A DNA stretch of 64,000 bases. Origin: Lutibacter agarilyticus (GTDB taxonomy: Bacteria > Bacteroidota > Bacteroidia > Flavobacteriales > Flavobacteriaceae). Every line of letters starts with the position of its first letter. The first letter of the stretch is position 1. Of the stretch, positions 55,998 through 64,000 are shown in pieces. The translations under genes were made by a program, and so were the position numbers. The notes under the pieces were generated by a model that saw only the letters and a program-made list of their open reading frames with translations, searched no databases and had not been told where the DNA came from. The stretch is taken from the NCBI RefSeq assembly GCF_900188235.1, contig NZ_FZNT01000003.1:186001-250000 (forward strand), given 5' to 3'.

Positions 55998-57346
55998 ATC
56001 AATTCTTTAAATTTATTAAAATCTAAACCACCATAGTTTCCTGAACTCATTAATAACAACGCTGTATTTTCAAAATTTTGTTTGAATAAAAATTCTTTAA
56101 AATCAGTTGGATTTGTATAAATAATTAAGTCTTCTCTATTAAAGGCCTCTTTTATTTGTTGTTCAGTAACTTTTTCTAATTTTTTAATTTCTACTGAATG
56201 AGGAGAATAAAATACAACTGCCACATCAGCTTTATCTAATGCACCTTCGTATTCTTTTAAAAAATCGGCATTTAAACTACTATAAGTATGTAATTCCAAG
56301 CAAGCTAATAGCTGCCTTTCATTGTATTGATTTTTAACTGCTATTGTAGTTGCTTCAACTTTACTTGGTGAATGTGCAAAATCTTTAAAAACTACTGTCG
56401 ACTTATTTTCTGTTATTTTTTCTAAACGTTTACTTGCTCCTTTAAAACTAGCAATGGCTTCGTAAAACTCTTCTTCACCTACTCCCATATGCTGACAAAT
56501 CCATTTTGCTCCCGCTAAGTTTTGTAAATTATGTTCGCCAAAAATTTCTAAAGGCAGCTGCCCTTCAAAAGTATCAATATAAGTTACTCCATCTACAATT
56601 TTATAAGTAGGTGTTGTATAAGGGTATTTCTTAATAGGGTTTTGAGATGATTCAACTACATTTTTCAATGTTTCATCTTCTTCATTATAAACCATAATCC
56701 CCCCATCTGTCAATGAATTTGTGAAAATTGAAAACTGTTCTACATAATTTTCAAATGTTGGAAACACATTGATATGATCCCAAGCAATACCGCTTAACAA
56801 TGCAATATTTGGTTTGTATAAATGAAATTTTGGGCGCATATCTATTGGACTAGATAAATACTCATCACCTTCCAACACAATAAACTCGTTAGAAGCTGTT
56901 AAGTGCACCATTGTATCAAATCCATCTAACTGAGCACCAACCATATAATCTACTTCAATTTCATGATAATTTAATACATGTAATATCATAGATGTAATGG
57001 TAGTTTTTCCGTGTGAACCACCAATAACAACGCGTGTTTTATCTTTAGATTGCTCGTACAAAAACTCAGGGTATGAATATATTTTAAGCCCTAATTCTTG
57101 AGCTTTTAACAACTCAACATTATCTGGTTTTGCATGCATTCCTAAAATAACAGCATCTAAATCTGTAGTAATTTTATCAGGAAACCAACCAAATTCTTGA
57201 GGTAACAAGCCACAGTTATCAAGTCGAGATTTTGATGGTTCAAAAATGGTATCATCACTTCCTGTAATTACATATCCTTTTTGAAATAATGCAAGCGCTA
57301 AATTATGCATTGCACTACCTCCAATGGCTATAAAATGTATTTTCAT
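55994..57346 (-). CDS. mpl: UDP-MurNAc:tripeptide ligase (peptidoglycan recycling)
   Basis: A 450-residue Mur ligase. The N domain has FIAIGGSAMHNLALALFQKG and SDDTIFEPSKSRL. The ATP site is GGSHGKTTITSMILHVL, and the central domain has LEGDEYLSSPIDMRP and LLSGIAWDHINVFP. The DFAHSPSKV segment near residue 322 matches Mpl rather than MurC. Mpl joins UDP-MurNAc to L-Ala-gamma-D-Glu-meso-DAP salvaged from wall turnover. Confidence 0.92.
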   Translation of the reverse strand: MKIHFIAIGGSAMHNLALALFQKGYVITGSDDTIFEPSKSRLDNCGLLPQEFGWFPDKITTDLDAVILGMHAKPDNVELLKAQELGLKIYSYPEFLYEQSKDKTRVVIGGSHGKTTITSMILHVLNYHEIEVDYMVGAQLDGFDTMVHLTASNEFIVLEGDEYLSSPIDMRPKFHLYKPNIALLSGIAWDHINVFPTFENYVEQFSIFTNSLTDGGIMVYNEEDETLKNVVESSQNPIKKYPYTTPTYKIVDGVTYIDTFEGQLPLEIFGEHNLQNLAGAKWICQHMGVGEEEFYEAIASFKGASKRLEKITENKSTVVFKDFAHSPSKVEATTIAVKNQYNERQLLACLELHTYSSLNADFLKEYEGALDKADVAVVFYSPHSVEIKKLEKVTEQQIKEAFNREDLIIYTNPTDFKEFLFKQNFENTALLLMSSGNYGGLDFNKFKELI

Positions 57347-57502
57347 TAAATTCTTTGTTTAATAAAACCAAATGTAAGTAAACTATTAAACTTACAAAAA
57401 ACAATCAGACTTTCTTTTTTACAGCTATAACCTATGGTTTCGCTTAATAAACAATGAAATACACGAAGGTTTCAATAAAATTTATTACATTTATTCTTAA
57501 AT

Positions 57503-57510
57503 TATATTTG
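57503..57510 (+). promoter_or_regulatory. -7 box before the adhesin gene
   Basis: TATATTTG, a full TAnnTTTG match, 38 nt before the ATG at 57549. The -33 position is not TTTG. The rest of the 200-nt mpl-adhesin gap (57347-57548) shows no gene. Confidence 0.55.
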
Positions 57511-57548
57511 CTATATTAAAACCTCATTATTTAATCAAACTTTATTAA

Positions 57549-60500
57549 ATGGAAAAATTACTGTTTTCATTACCCAAAAAAGTAATATTACTCGCTTTTT
57601 TGTCTTTTTTTATTTTTCAGCACAACTCCTTTTCGCAATGCGTTATTGCTAACCCTGTACAAGAATTCTGTGCAAGTGAACATAAAACAGTTGCCGATTT
57701 AGAAGTTACAACAGGGATTAACGTTGTTTGGTTTGATGCCTTAAATGGTGGGAATCAATACGAACCCTCTGATCCTATTGTAGATGGAAATTCGTATTAT
57801 GCATTAGACATAGACCCTAGCTGTACCGACCCAACAAGAATTGAGGTAACAGTTATTATTTATGGTGAACCTCCTACAAACGTTGATGTTTTTGTTGGGA
57901 AATGTGCTAGTGAACAATCAACAATAAACGATTTATCTGCCGATGGTATAGACATAAAATGGTTTGATGCTCAAACTGGAGGAACCGAATTACCAACTTC
58001 TACAGAATTACAAGACGGTCAAACATACTGGGTGCAACAAACTGAAAATGGCTGTACAAGTGAACGGTTGCCAACTACAGTTAGTTTAATTGACCCTGCC
58101 ACCCCAACCATACAAAATGTGCAATCATTTTGTTCAACACAAAACGCCACAGTTGCTGATTTAGAAGCTAATGAAAGTAATATTGTTTGGTATAGCTCAG
58201 AAAATTCAACTACACCTTTAAACACATTAACACCGCTTATTAATGGTGAAGATTATTGGGCTTCACAAATTATTTTTCCATGTGAAAGTACCGTGAGAAT
58301 GCAAACAACCGTAGTTATTGATACGGTATCAGATGCTGGAACTGAAGGGTCTTACAGCGAATGTGAACTAAATTTAACAACTACTAATTTATTTAGTCTT
58401 TTAGGAGGAACCCCTGATAATACAGGTGTATGGTCTGGTCCAAGTACACTTTCTGGTGATTACTTAGGAACTTTTGATCCAGGAGTCAATACCGAGGGAA
58501 CTTATACGTATACGGTTGCTAGTAGCCTAGGCGTTTGTCCTGATGCAACTTCAAATGTAGAAGTAATAATCTTAAAAGTTGTACCTCCTACTACTTCATC
58601 CACAACTCAAACATTTTGCGAAATAGATGATCCAACTGTAGGTAGTTTATTGGCTGCAGGAGTTAATATTCAATGGTACGATACTGACACTTCTACAACA
58701 CCACTAAATTTATCTGATGCATTAATAAATGGAGAAGATTATTACGCAACCCAAACTGAAGCAAATGGGTGTGAAAGCACCTCTAGATTAAAGGTAACAG
58801 CAAGTATTATAACTCCATTACCACCTACAACTTCAAATGCAACACAAACATTTTGTGAAATTGACAACCCAACTATTGCTAGTTTAAATGCTGTTGGAAC
58901 AACGATTCAATGGTATGATACTGAAACTACAACAACTCCTTTAAATTTAACCGACACTATAATAGACGGTGAAGATTATTGGGCTACTCAAACTGAAGCT
59001 TCGGGCTGTGAAAGTGTATCTAGACTTGTAATTACAGCTAGTGTAATAGCTCCGTTACCACCTACAGCTTCACAAACAAACCAAACATTTTGTGAAATTG
59101 ACAATCCAACGGTTGCTAGTTTAAATGCTGTTGGAACAACGATTCAATGGTATGATACTGAAACTTCAACAACACCTTTAAATTTAACCGACACTATAAT
59201 AGACGGTGAAGATTATTGGGCTACACAAACTGAAGTTGATGGTTGTGAAAGTAAAACACGTTTGCAAGTAACTGCTACTATTGAAACACCTTTAGCTCCA
59301 ACAATTTCTGAAGCCAATCAAACTTTTTGTGAAATAGACAACCCAACTATTGCTAGCTTAAATGCTAGTGGAACTTCTATTCAATGGTATGCTACTGAAA
59401 CTTCAACAACAGTTTTAAATACAACAGATATTTTAGTTGAACAAACTTATTGGGCCTCTCAAACTGATGCTTCTGGATGTGAAAGTGCAACTAGATCTAT
59501 TGTAACCGTAACAATAACAGCTCCGTTAGCACCTATAACTTCGGAAGCTACACAAACATTTTGCGAAATAGACAATCCAACTATTGCAAGTTTAAATGCT
59601 ATTGGAACAACCATTCAATGGTATGCTACTGAAACTTCAACAACACCTTTAAATTTAACCGACACTTTAATAGACGGTGAAGATTATTGGGCTACTCAAA
59701 CTGAAGCTTCGGGCTGTGAAAGTACTGCTAGATTAGTTGTAAATGCAGTTGTATTAGCTCCTTTAGCCCCTACAACTACAAACACAATACAAACTTTTTG
59801 TGAAATTGATGCAGCTACTGTCGCCGATTTAAACGCTACAGGCTCAGGAATTTTATGGTATGCTTCTGAAACTTCAACTACCGCTTTAGATTCAACTGAA
59901 CTTTTAATTGATGGTGAAGATTATTGGGCTACTCAAACTGACGCTATTGGCTGTGAAAGTGCTTTAAGATTAGTGGTAAATGTAAATATTGTGGTTGAAT
60001 TACCTCCTACTACTTCTGAAACAACTCAAACTTTTTGTGAAATTGAAAATGCAACTATTAGCGATTTAAGTGTTGTAGGAAATAACATCCAATGGTACGA
60101 TTCTGAAACTTCAACTACTCCTTTAGATACTTCTGAAGTACTAGTTAATGGTGAAGATTATTGGGCAACACAAAATGCTGCTTCAAATTGTGAAAGCGCA
60201 TTAAGATTAGTTGTTACAACTACAATTATTTCAACACCGCCACCAACAACTTCAGCAACAAATCAATCATTTTGCATGAATGACTTTGCTCCTGATTCGC
60301 CTACAATTGCAGATTTAGCAATTTCTGGAGATGGAATTCAATGGTATGCTACTGAAACTTCAACAACAGTTTTAAATACAACAGATATTTTAGTTGATGG
60401 ACAAACTTATTGGGCCTCTCAAACTGATGCTTCTGGATGTGAAAGTGCAACTAGAATTTCTATAACTGCAACTGTTACTAATACACCAATTGCTACAACT

Positions 60501-61496
60501 TCAAATGCCTCTCAAACTTTTTGCGCTGCAAATAATCCAACAATAGCAGATATAGATGTTACAGGTGATACAATTATTTGGTTTGATACTGAAACCTCAA
60601 CAACACCTTTATCAACTTCTGAAACATTGGTAGACGGAGAAGATTATTGGGCATTAAATACTAATGGAACTACAGGATGCGAAAGTAGTGATCGATTACA
60701 AATTACTTCAACAATTATTGAAGTACCTGCTCCAATTATTGAAAATACTACGCAATCTTTTTGTGAAGTTTCTAATCCTACAATTGCAGATTTAGTTTCT
60801 CAAGACACTGTTGAATGGTTCACTTCAGAAACAGCTACAACTCCTTTAACCACTTCAGATCTACTAACTAACAACACTGTTTATTGGGCTTCAGCTGTAA
60901 ACGCTATAGGTTGTAATAGTTCAGTAAAAATAGCGGTTACCGTAATTCTAAATAATCCTGGCACACCTGTTTTAGATAATTTGGGTGACGAATTCTGTAA
61001 AATTAACAATCCAACTTTAGACGATTTAAACAATAGAGTTACACCTGTTAATAATGGTACAATTATTTGGTATGCAGATTACCCTAACGGAACTCCATTA
61101 AGTTTATCTGAATATTTAATTGATAGTGAAACTTATTATGCTGTTGAGACTGATAGTAATGGTTGTGAAAGTGTTACTCCCTTAGATGTTACCGTGGACT
61201 TAGAAGCTTGTGACGAATATGACATTGTAACTTATGATGGATTTTCTCCTAATGGCGATGGTGTAAATGACACCTTTAAAATTGAAAATCTTCGAGTTTT
61301 ATATACTGATTTTAAAGTTGAATTTTTCAACCGTTGGGGAACTAAAGTATATACCGCTGATGCTAATAGAGAAGACTGGAACGGACGTTTAAAAGGCAAT
61401 GGTGAATATGTTACTTCAGGTGTTTATTATTTCGTTATTTATTTTAATAAGGACAACCGTAAACCATTACAAGACAGACTTTACTTAAGCAGATAA
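57549..61496 (+). CDS. Repetitive surface adhesin with gliding-type (CHU_C) C-terminal sorting domain
   Basis: A 1315-residue secreted protein with a signal peptide (about 1-30). It has 14 repeats of about 80 residues, of the form TFCEIDNPTIASLNA... WYDTETSTTPL... EDYWATQTEASGCES. Three diverged repeats lie at the N terminus, one different domain follows (SDAGTEGSYSECELN... TYTYTVASSLG, about 255-345), then 11 more repeats. The C terminus (FSPNGDGVNDTFKIENL, FKVEFFNRWGTKVY, GVYYFVIYFNKDNRK) is the gliding-motility-associated CHU_C sorting domain used by T9SS type B substrates such as SprB. It is probably exported by the type IX system and attached to the surface. Ligand unknown. Confidence 0.92.
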   Translation: MEKLLFSLPKKVILLAFLSFFIFQHNSFSQCVIANPVQEFCASEHKTVADLEVTTGINVVWFDALNGGNQYEPSDPIVDGNSYYALDIDPSCTDPTRIEVTVIIYGEPPTNVDVFVGKCASEQSTINDLSADGIDIKWFDAQTGGTELPTSTELQDGQTYWVQQTENGCTSERLPTTVSLIDPATPTIQNVQSFCSTQNATVADLEANESNIVWYSSENSTTPLNTLTPLINGEDYWASQIIFPCESTVRMQTTVVIDTVSDAGTEGSYSECELNLTTTNLFSLLGGTPDNTGVWSGPSTLSGDYLGTFDPGVNTEGTYTYTVASSLGVCPDATSNVEVIILKVVPPTTSSTTQTFCEIDDPTVGSLLAAGVNIQWYDTDTSTTPLNLSDALINGEDYYATQTEANGCESTSRLKVTASIITPLPPTTSNATQTFCEIDNPTIASLNAVGTTIQWYDTETTTTPLNLTDTIIDGEDYWATQTEASGCESVSRLVITASVIAPLPPTASQTNQTFCEIDNPTVASLNAVGTTIQWYDTETSTTPLNLTDTIIDGEDYWATQTEVDGCESKTRLQVTATIETPLAPTISEANQTFCEIDNPTIASLNASGTSIQWYATETSTTVLNTTDILVEQTYWASQTDASGCESATRSIVTVTITAPLAPITSEATQTFCEIDNPTIASLNAIGTTIQWYATETSTTPLNLTDTLIDGEDYWATQTEASGCESTARLVVNAVVLAPLAPTTTNTIQTFCEIDAATVADLNATGSGILWYASETSTTALDSTELLIDGEDYWATQTDAIGCESALRLVVNVNIVVELPPTTSETTQTFCEIENATISDLSVVGNNIQWYDSETSTTPLDTSEVLVNGEDYWATQNAASNCESALRLVVTTTIISTPPPTTSATNQSFCMNDFAPDSPTIADLAISGDGIQWYATETSTTVLNTTDILVDGQTYWASQTDASGCESATRISITATVTNTPIATTSNASQTFCAANNPTIADIDVTGDTIIWFDTETSTTPLSTSETLVDGEDYWALNTNGTTGCESSDRLQITSTIIEVPAPIIENTTQSFCEVSNPTIADLVSQDTVEWFTSETATTPLTTSDLLTNNTVYWASAVNAIGCNSSVKIAVTVILNNPGTPVLDNLGDEFCKINNPTLDDLNNRVTPVNNGTIIWYADYPNGTPLSLSEYLIDSETYYAVETDSNGCESVTPLDVTVDLEACDEYDIVTYDGFSPNGDGVNDTFKIENLRVLYTDFKVEFFNRWGTKVYTADANREDWNGRLKGNGEYVTSGVYYFVIYFNKDNRKPLQDRLYLSR

Positions 61497-61530
61497 TTAT
61501 AAAAAAATATAGCACTCCAAAAAAACACAC

Positions 61531-62466
61531 ATGAGAAAATTACTCTTACAGTTTATTACACTTCTTTCAATCACGGCAATGTGGTCACAACAAGAAGTAC
61601 AATACACACAGTACATGTACAATATGAGTACCATAAACCCCGCCTATACAACAGGAAATATTGGTATCTATAATTTAGGTGCACTTTACAGAACACAATG
61701 GGTTGGTGTAACCGGAGCACCAAAATCGGCAAACCTTTTTGCACACACTCCAATTAACGAAAATATTGAAGTTGGACTTACCTATGTAAATGATAATATT
61801 GGAGATATTGTAAAAGAGAATAATATTTTCGCCGATTTTGCTTACAAACTTAATTTGGAAGAATTTGGCTATTTGTCTTTTGGTTTAAAAGCCGGAATGA
61901 GCTTTTTTAATGTTGACTTTACAAACTTAGATTTAGAATCTGGTAGTATGTTTATAGATCCTAATTTTTCTGAAAACATCAATCAATCTAATTTTAATGT
62001 AGGTGTTGGAGCGTATTATAATACCGACAACTACTATGTTGGATTTTCTATTCCTTTTTTACTGAAGTCTGATCATTCTATAAGCGAAAGTGGCGACTAT
62101 CAAAACATTCAAAAACCTCACTTTTATTTAACTGGAGGGTATGTTTTTGATATTAATGAAGCCTTTAAATTAAAACCTAGCTTGATGGCTAAAGCTGTTA
62201 ATGGCGCTCCAATTTCATTAGATTTAAACGCCAATGTTTTATATGAAAATCGTTTAGAATTTGGTCTTGGATATAGAATTAATGACGGATTAATTGGAAT
62301 GATTAACTTTGGAATAACACCTGAACTTCGTTTAGGATATGCTTATGATTACACGCTTTCTAACCTTGATGCATTTAGCTCAGGATCGCACGAGTTCTTT
62401 TTGTTATATAATTTAGATAGTTTTAATTTCAATAGAGGGTTTGATAAATCTCCTAGATTCTTTTAA
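61531..62466 (+). CDS. PorP/SprF-family outer-membrane protein
   Basis: A 311-residue beta-barrel protein with a signal peptide (LLQFITLLSITAMWS). The N-terminal QEVQYTQYMYNMSTINPAYT and GALYRTQWVGVTGAPKSANL are hallmarks of the PorP/SprF family, whose members are needed for surface placement of cognate SprB-like substrates. It starts 34 nt after the adhesin, which fits a dedicated partner role. The C terminus reads RGFDKSPRFF. Confidence 0.93.
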   Translation: MRKLLLQFITLLSITAMWSQQEVQYTQYMYNMSTINPAYTTGNIGIYNLGALYRTQWVGVTGAPKSANLFAHTPINENIEVGLTYVNDNIGDIVKENNIFADFAYKLNLEEFGYLSFGLKAGMSFFNVDFTNLDLESGSMFIDPNFSENINQSNFNVGVGAYYNTDNYYVGFSIPFLLKSDHSISESGDYQNIQKPHFYLTGGYVFDINEAFKLKPSLMAKAVNGAPISLDLNANVLYENRLEFGLGYRINDGLIGMINFGITPELRLGYAYDYTLSNLDAFSSGSHEFFLLYNLDSFNFNRGFDKSPRFF

Positions 62467-62480
62467 AAAAGCTTTCACAC

Positions 62481-64000
62481 ATGAAAAAAATATTTATTAC
62501 ACTTTTTATAGTTACTATTTCAACACAAATTTTAAGTGCACAAAATTTAAAACGTGCCAATAGTTTGTTTGAAAGAAGAGCCTATATGGATGCCGCTGAA
62601 TTGTACGAACAAGAAGATCCAAAATCACAAGAGGTTTATGAAAAATTAGGCGATTGTTATTATTACAATTCTGAAATGAAACTAGCAGCCCTTAATTATA
62701 AAATTTTAGCAACTCATTATAGTGAAACCATAAAACCAAGCTATATATACAAATATTCACAAGCTTTAAAAGGTACAGGTAACATTGAGGAAGCAGATAA
62801 ATGGCAGCAAAAATATTACGCTGCAACAAATAAAACTGCTGCTGAAAATATAGAAACTAAAGCTTTTTTTGAAGCACTAAACAGTACTATTGACAGACCA
62901 TATATTATAAAAAAATTGAATGCAAATTCTGAACATTCTAATTTTGGAACTGCTTTTTATTTAGATACCATTGTTTTTTCTTCATCAAGAGAAAACGGAA
63001 ATGTTTACGGTTGGAACAAACAGCCATATTTAGATTTATTTAAGGCTACTCCAAATGCTTCGGGTGAGTTAGAAAATATCATGCCATTTTCAAAAAACAT
63101 AAATACAAAAATGCATGAATCTAATGCTGTATTTACAAAAGATGGTAAAACCATGTATTTTACACGTAATAATTATTTGGATGGTAAAAAAGGAAAGGAT
63201 GACAAAAAAATTACACATTTAAAAATTTACAAGGCTGAGTTTATAAATAATGAATGGACTAACATTACAGAACTTCCTTTTAACAGTGATAATTACTCAA
63301 CTGAACATCCAGCATTAAGCCCTGATGAAAAGCAATTGTATTTCTCTTCAGATATGCCAGGAAGTATTGGTTCTTTTGATTTGTATGTAGTAAACATAAA
63401 TAGCGATGGAACCTATGGAACTCCTAAAAATTTAGGTACAGAAATTAACACCGAACTAAGAGAACAATTTCCGTTTATTAGTAGTATAAACAACTTATAC
63501 TTTGCTTCAGATGGACATTTTGGAATGGGTGGTTTAGATATTTTTAAAAGTGAAATTAGTGTTAACGGCTTTTCAAAACCAACTAATTTAAGCAACATTA
63601 TAAACAGTAATTTAGATGATTTCGGTTTTATAATTAATGAAGAAAAGGAAATTGGTTATTTCTCATCAAACAGAGATAATGCTAATGGTATTGATGACAT
63701 TTACAGTTTTACGCAACTTAAAAAATATTACGTAAAAGGGCTTGTAAAAAACAAAACTAACAACGCATTACTACCTAATGCAACCGTAACTTTAATAGAT
63801 TCAGAAAACAATACAGTTTCTGAAATTGTGGTTGGTGATGATGCTGCCTATACACTTGAAATTAATCCGAATTCAACATATAGCATACGAGGATCTAAAA
63901 AATCTTACAATCCTTCAATGGTAAAATTCTCTTCAGATGCGAAAGGAAATATCAATAAAGACATTGCATTATTATTAGAATCTTACGAAGATGCTGAAAA
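62481..64000 (+). CDS. PD40-repeat protein, probable OmpA-family (3' end outside window)
   Basis: About 506 residues are visible. ATG at 62481 follows the SprF-like gene by 14 nt. The signal peptide is ITLFIVTISTQILSAQ. A TPR-like N-terminal part (LFERRAYMDAAELYEQEDPK, EKLGDCYYYN) is followed by WD40-like PD40 blades (PALSPDEKQLYFSSDMPG, LYFASDGHFGMGGLDIFKSE, IGYFSSNRDNANGIDDIYSF) and a CarboxypepD-like segment (KGLVKNKTNNALLPNATVTL). This order matches OmpA-family proteins in Bacteroidota SprB/SprF loci, whose peptidoglycan-binding OmpA domain would lie beyond the window. No stop is reached. Confidence 0.85.
   Translation, partial: MKKIFITLFIVTISTQILSAQNLKRANSLFERRAYMDAAELYEQEDPKSQEVYEKLGDCYYYNSEMKLAALNYKILATHYSETIKPSYIYKYSQALKGTGNIEEADKWQQKYYAATNKTAAENIETKAFFEALNSTIDRPYIIKKLNANSEHSNFGTAFYLDTIVFSSSRENGNVYGWNKQPYLDLFKATPNASGELENIMPFSKNINTKMHESNAVFTKDGKTMYFTRNNYLDGKKGKDDKKITHLKIYKAEFINNEWTNITELPFNSDNYSTEHPALSPDEKQLYFSSDMPGSIGSFDLYVVNINSDGTYGTPKNLGTEINTELREQFPFISSINNLYFASDGHFGMGGLDIFKSEISVNGFSKPTNLSNIINSNLDDFGFIINEEKEIGYFSSNRDNANGIDDIYSFTQLKKYYVKGLVKNKTNNALLPNATVTLIDSENNTVSEIVVGDDAAYTLEINPNSTYSIRGSKKSYNPSMVKFSSDAKGNINKDIALLLESYEDAE

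Overview
The window is a chromosomal segment of a member of the Flavobacteriaceae (Bacteroidota); I cannot name the genus. Supporting signs are low GC content, weak or absent Shine-Dalgarno sites, Bacteroidota-type -7 boxes (TAnnTTTG), SusC/SusD pairs, a PorP/SprF-type gene beside a gliding-type (CHU_C) sorting domain, and the order rplQ-carA-eno-gltA after a merged ribosomal-protein locus.

Region 1 (1-5951, minus strand) holds two guanidino-group hydrolases of the amidinotransferase fold (a CtlX-like gene, cut by the window edge, and a DDAH/arginine deiminase-like gene), then citrate synthase, enolase and the small subunit of carbamoyl-phosphate synthase. Region 2 (6065-23167, minus strand) is the str-S10-spc-alpha ribosomal supercluster: rpsL-rpsG-fusA-rpsJ, then rplC through rplQ with secY, infA, rpmJ and rpoA. 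A consensus promoter lies upstream of rpsL. A strong intrinsic terminator or attenuator hairpin sits between rpsJ and rplC.

Region 3 (23298-39738, plus strand) is the most unusual part. After an Omp85-type outer-membrane protein comes a 6.67-kb tandem direct duplication. Each unit carries SusC, SusD, two small lipoproteins, a terminator and an rRNA methyltransferase gene of the TrmH/RlmB family. The first unit breaks off inside the methyltransferase gene and is joined in frame to the decayed 3' end of a different susD gene. A second degenerate coding remnant and a separate SusC leader follow. By eye the two units match throughout their central 5.7 kb, but they differ at both edges, as expected if gene conversion homogenises the interior. 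The result is two copies of the same predicted nutrient-uptake proteins behind two different upstream regions.

Region 4 (39752-44944) has an array of 21-nt repeats with an inverted partner, a rhomboid protease, a structured intergenic element, rarA, and three Bacteroidota-type envelope proteins. Region 5 (44980-52910) has a YjjG-type nucleotidase, then a surface-polysaccharide set (glycosyltransferase, asparagine synthase, flippase, FemAB/GNAT-like transferase, polysaccharide deacetylase) and radC. Region 6 (53149-57346) encodes the TrkA/TrkH potassium system and the Mpl cell-wall recycling ligase. Region 7 (57549 to the end) is a surface-adhesion locus: a 1315-residue repeat protein with a gliding-type C-terminal sorting domain, its PorP/SprF-like partner, and the start of a PD40-repeat protein of the kind that usually ends in an OmpA domain.

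No tRNA, rRNA, CRISPR array, transposase or phage gene was seen. Nearly all genes belong to well-known families. The duplicated SusCD block with its chimeric junction is the main candidate for new biology, followed by the rpsJ-rplC structured intergenic region and the intergenic repeat elements near 39.8 and 40.7 kb.
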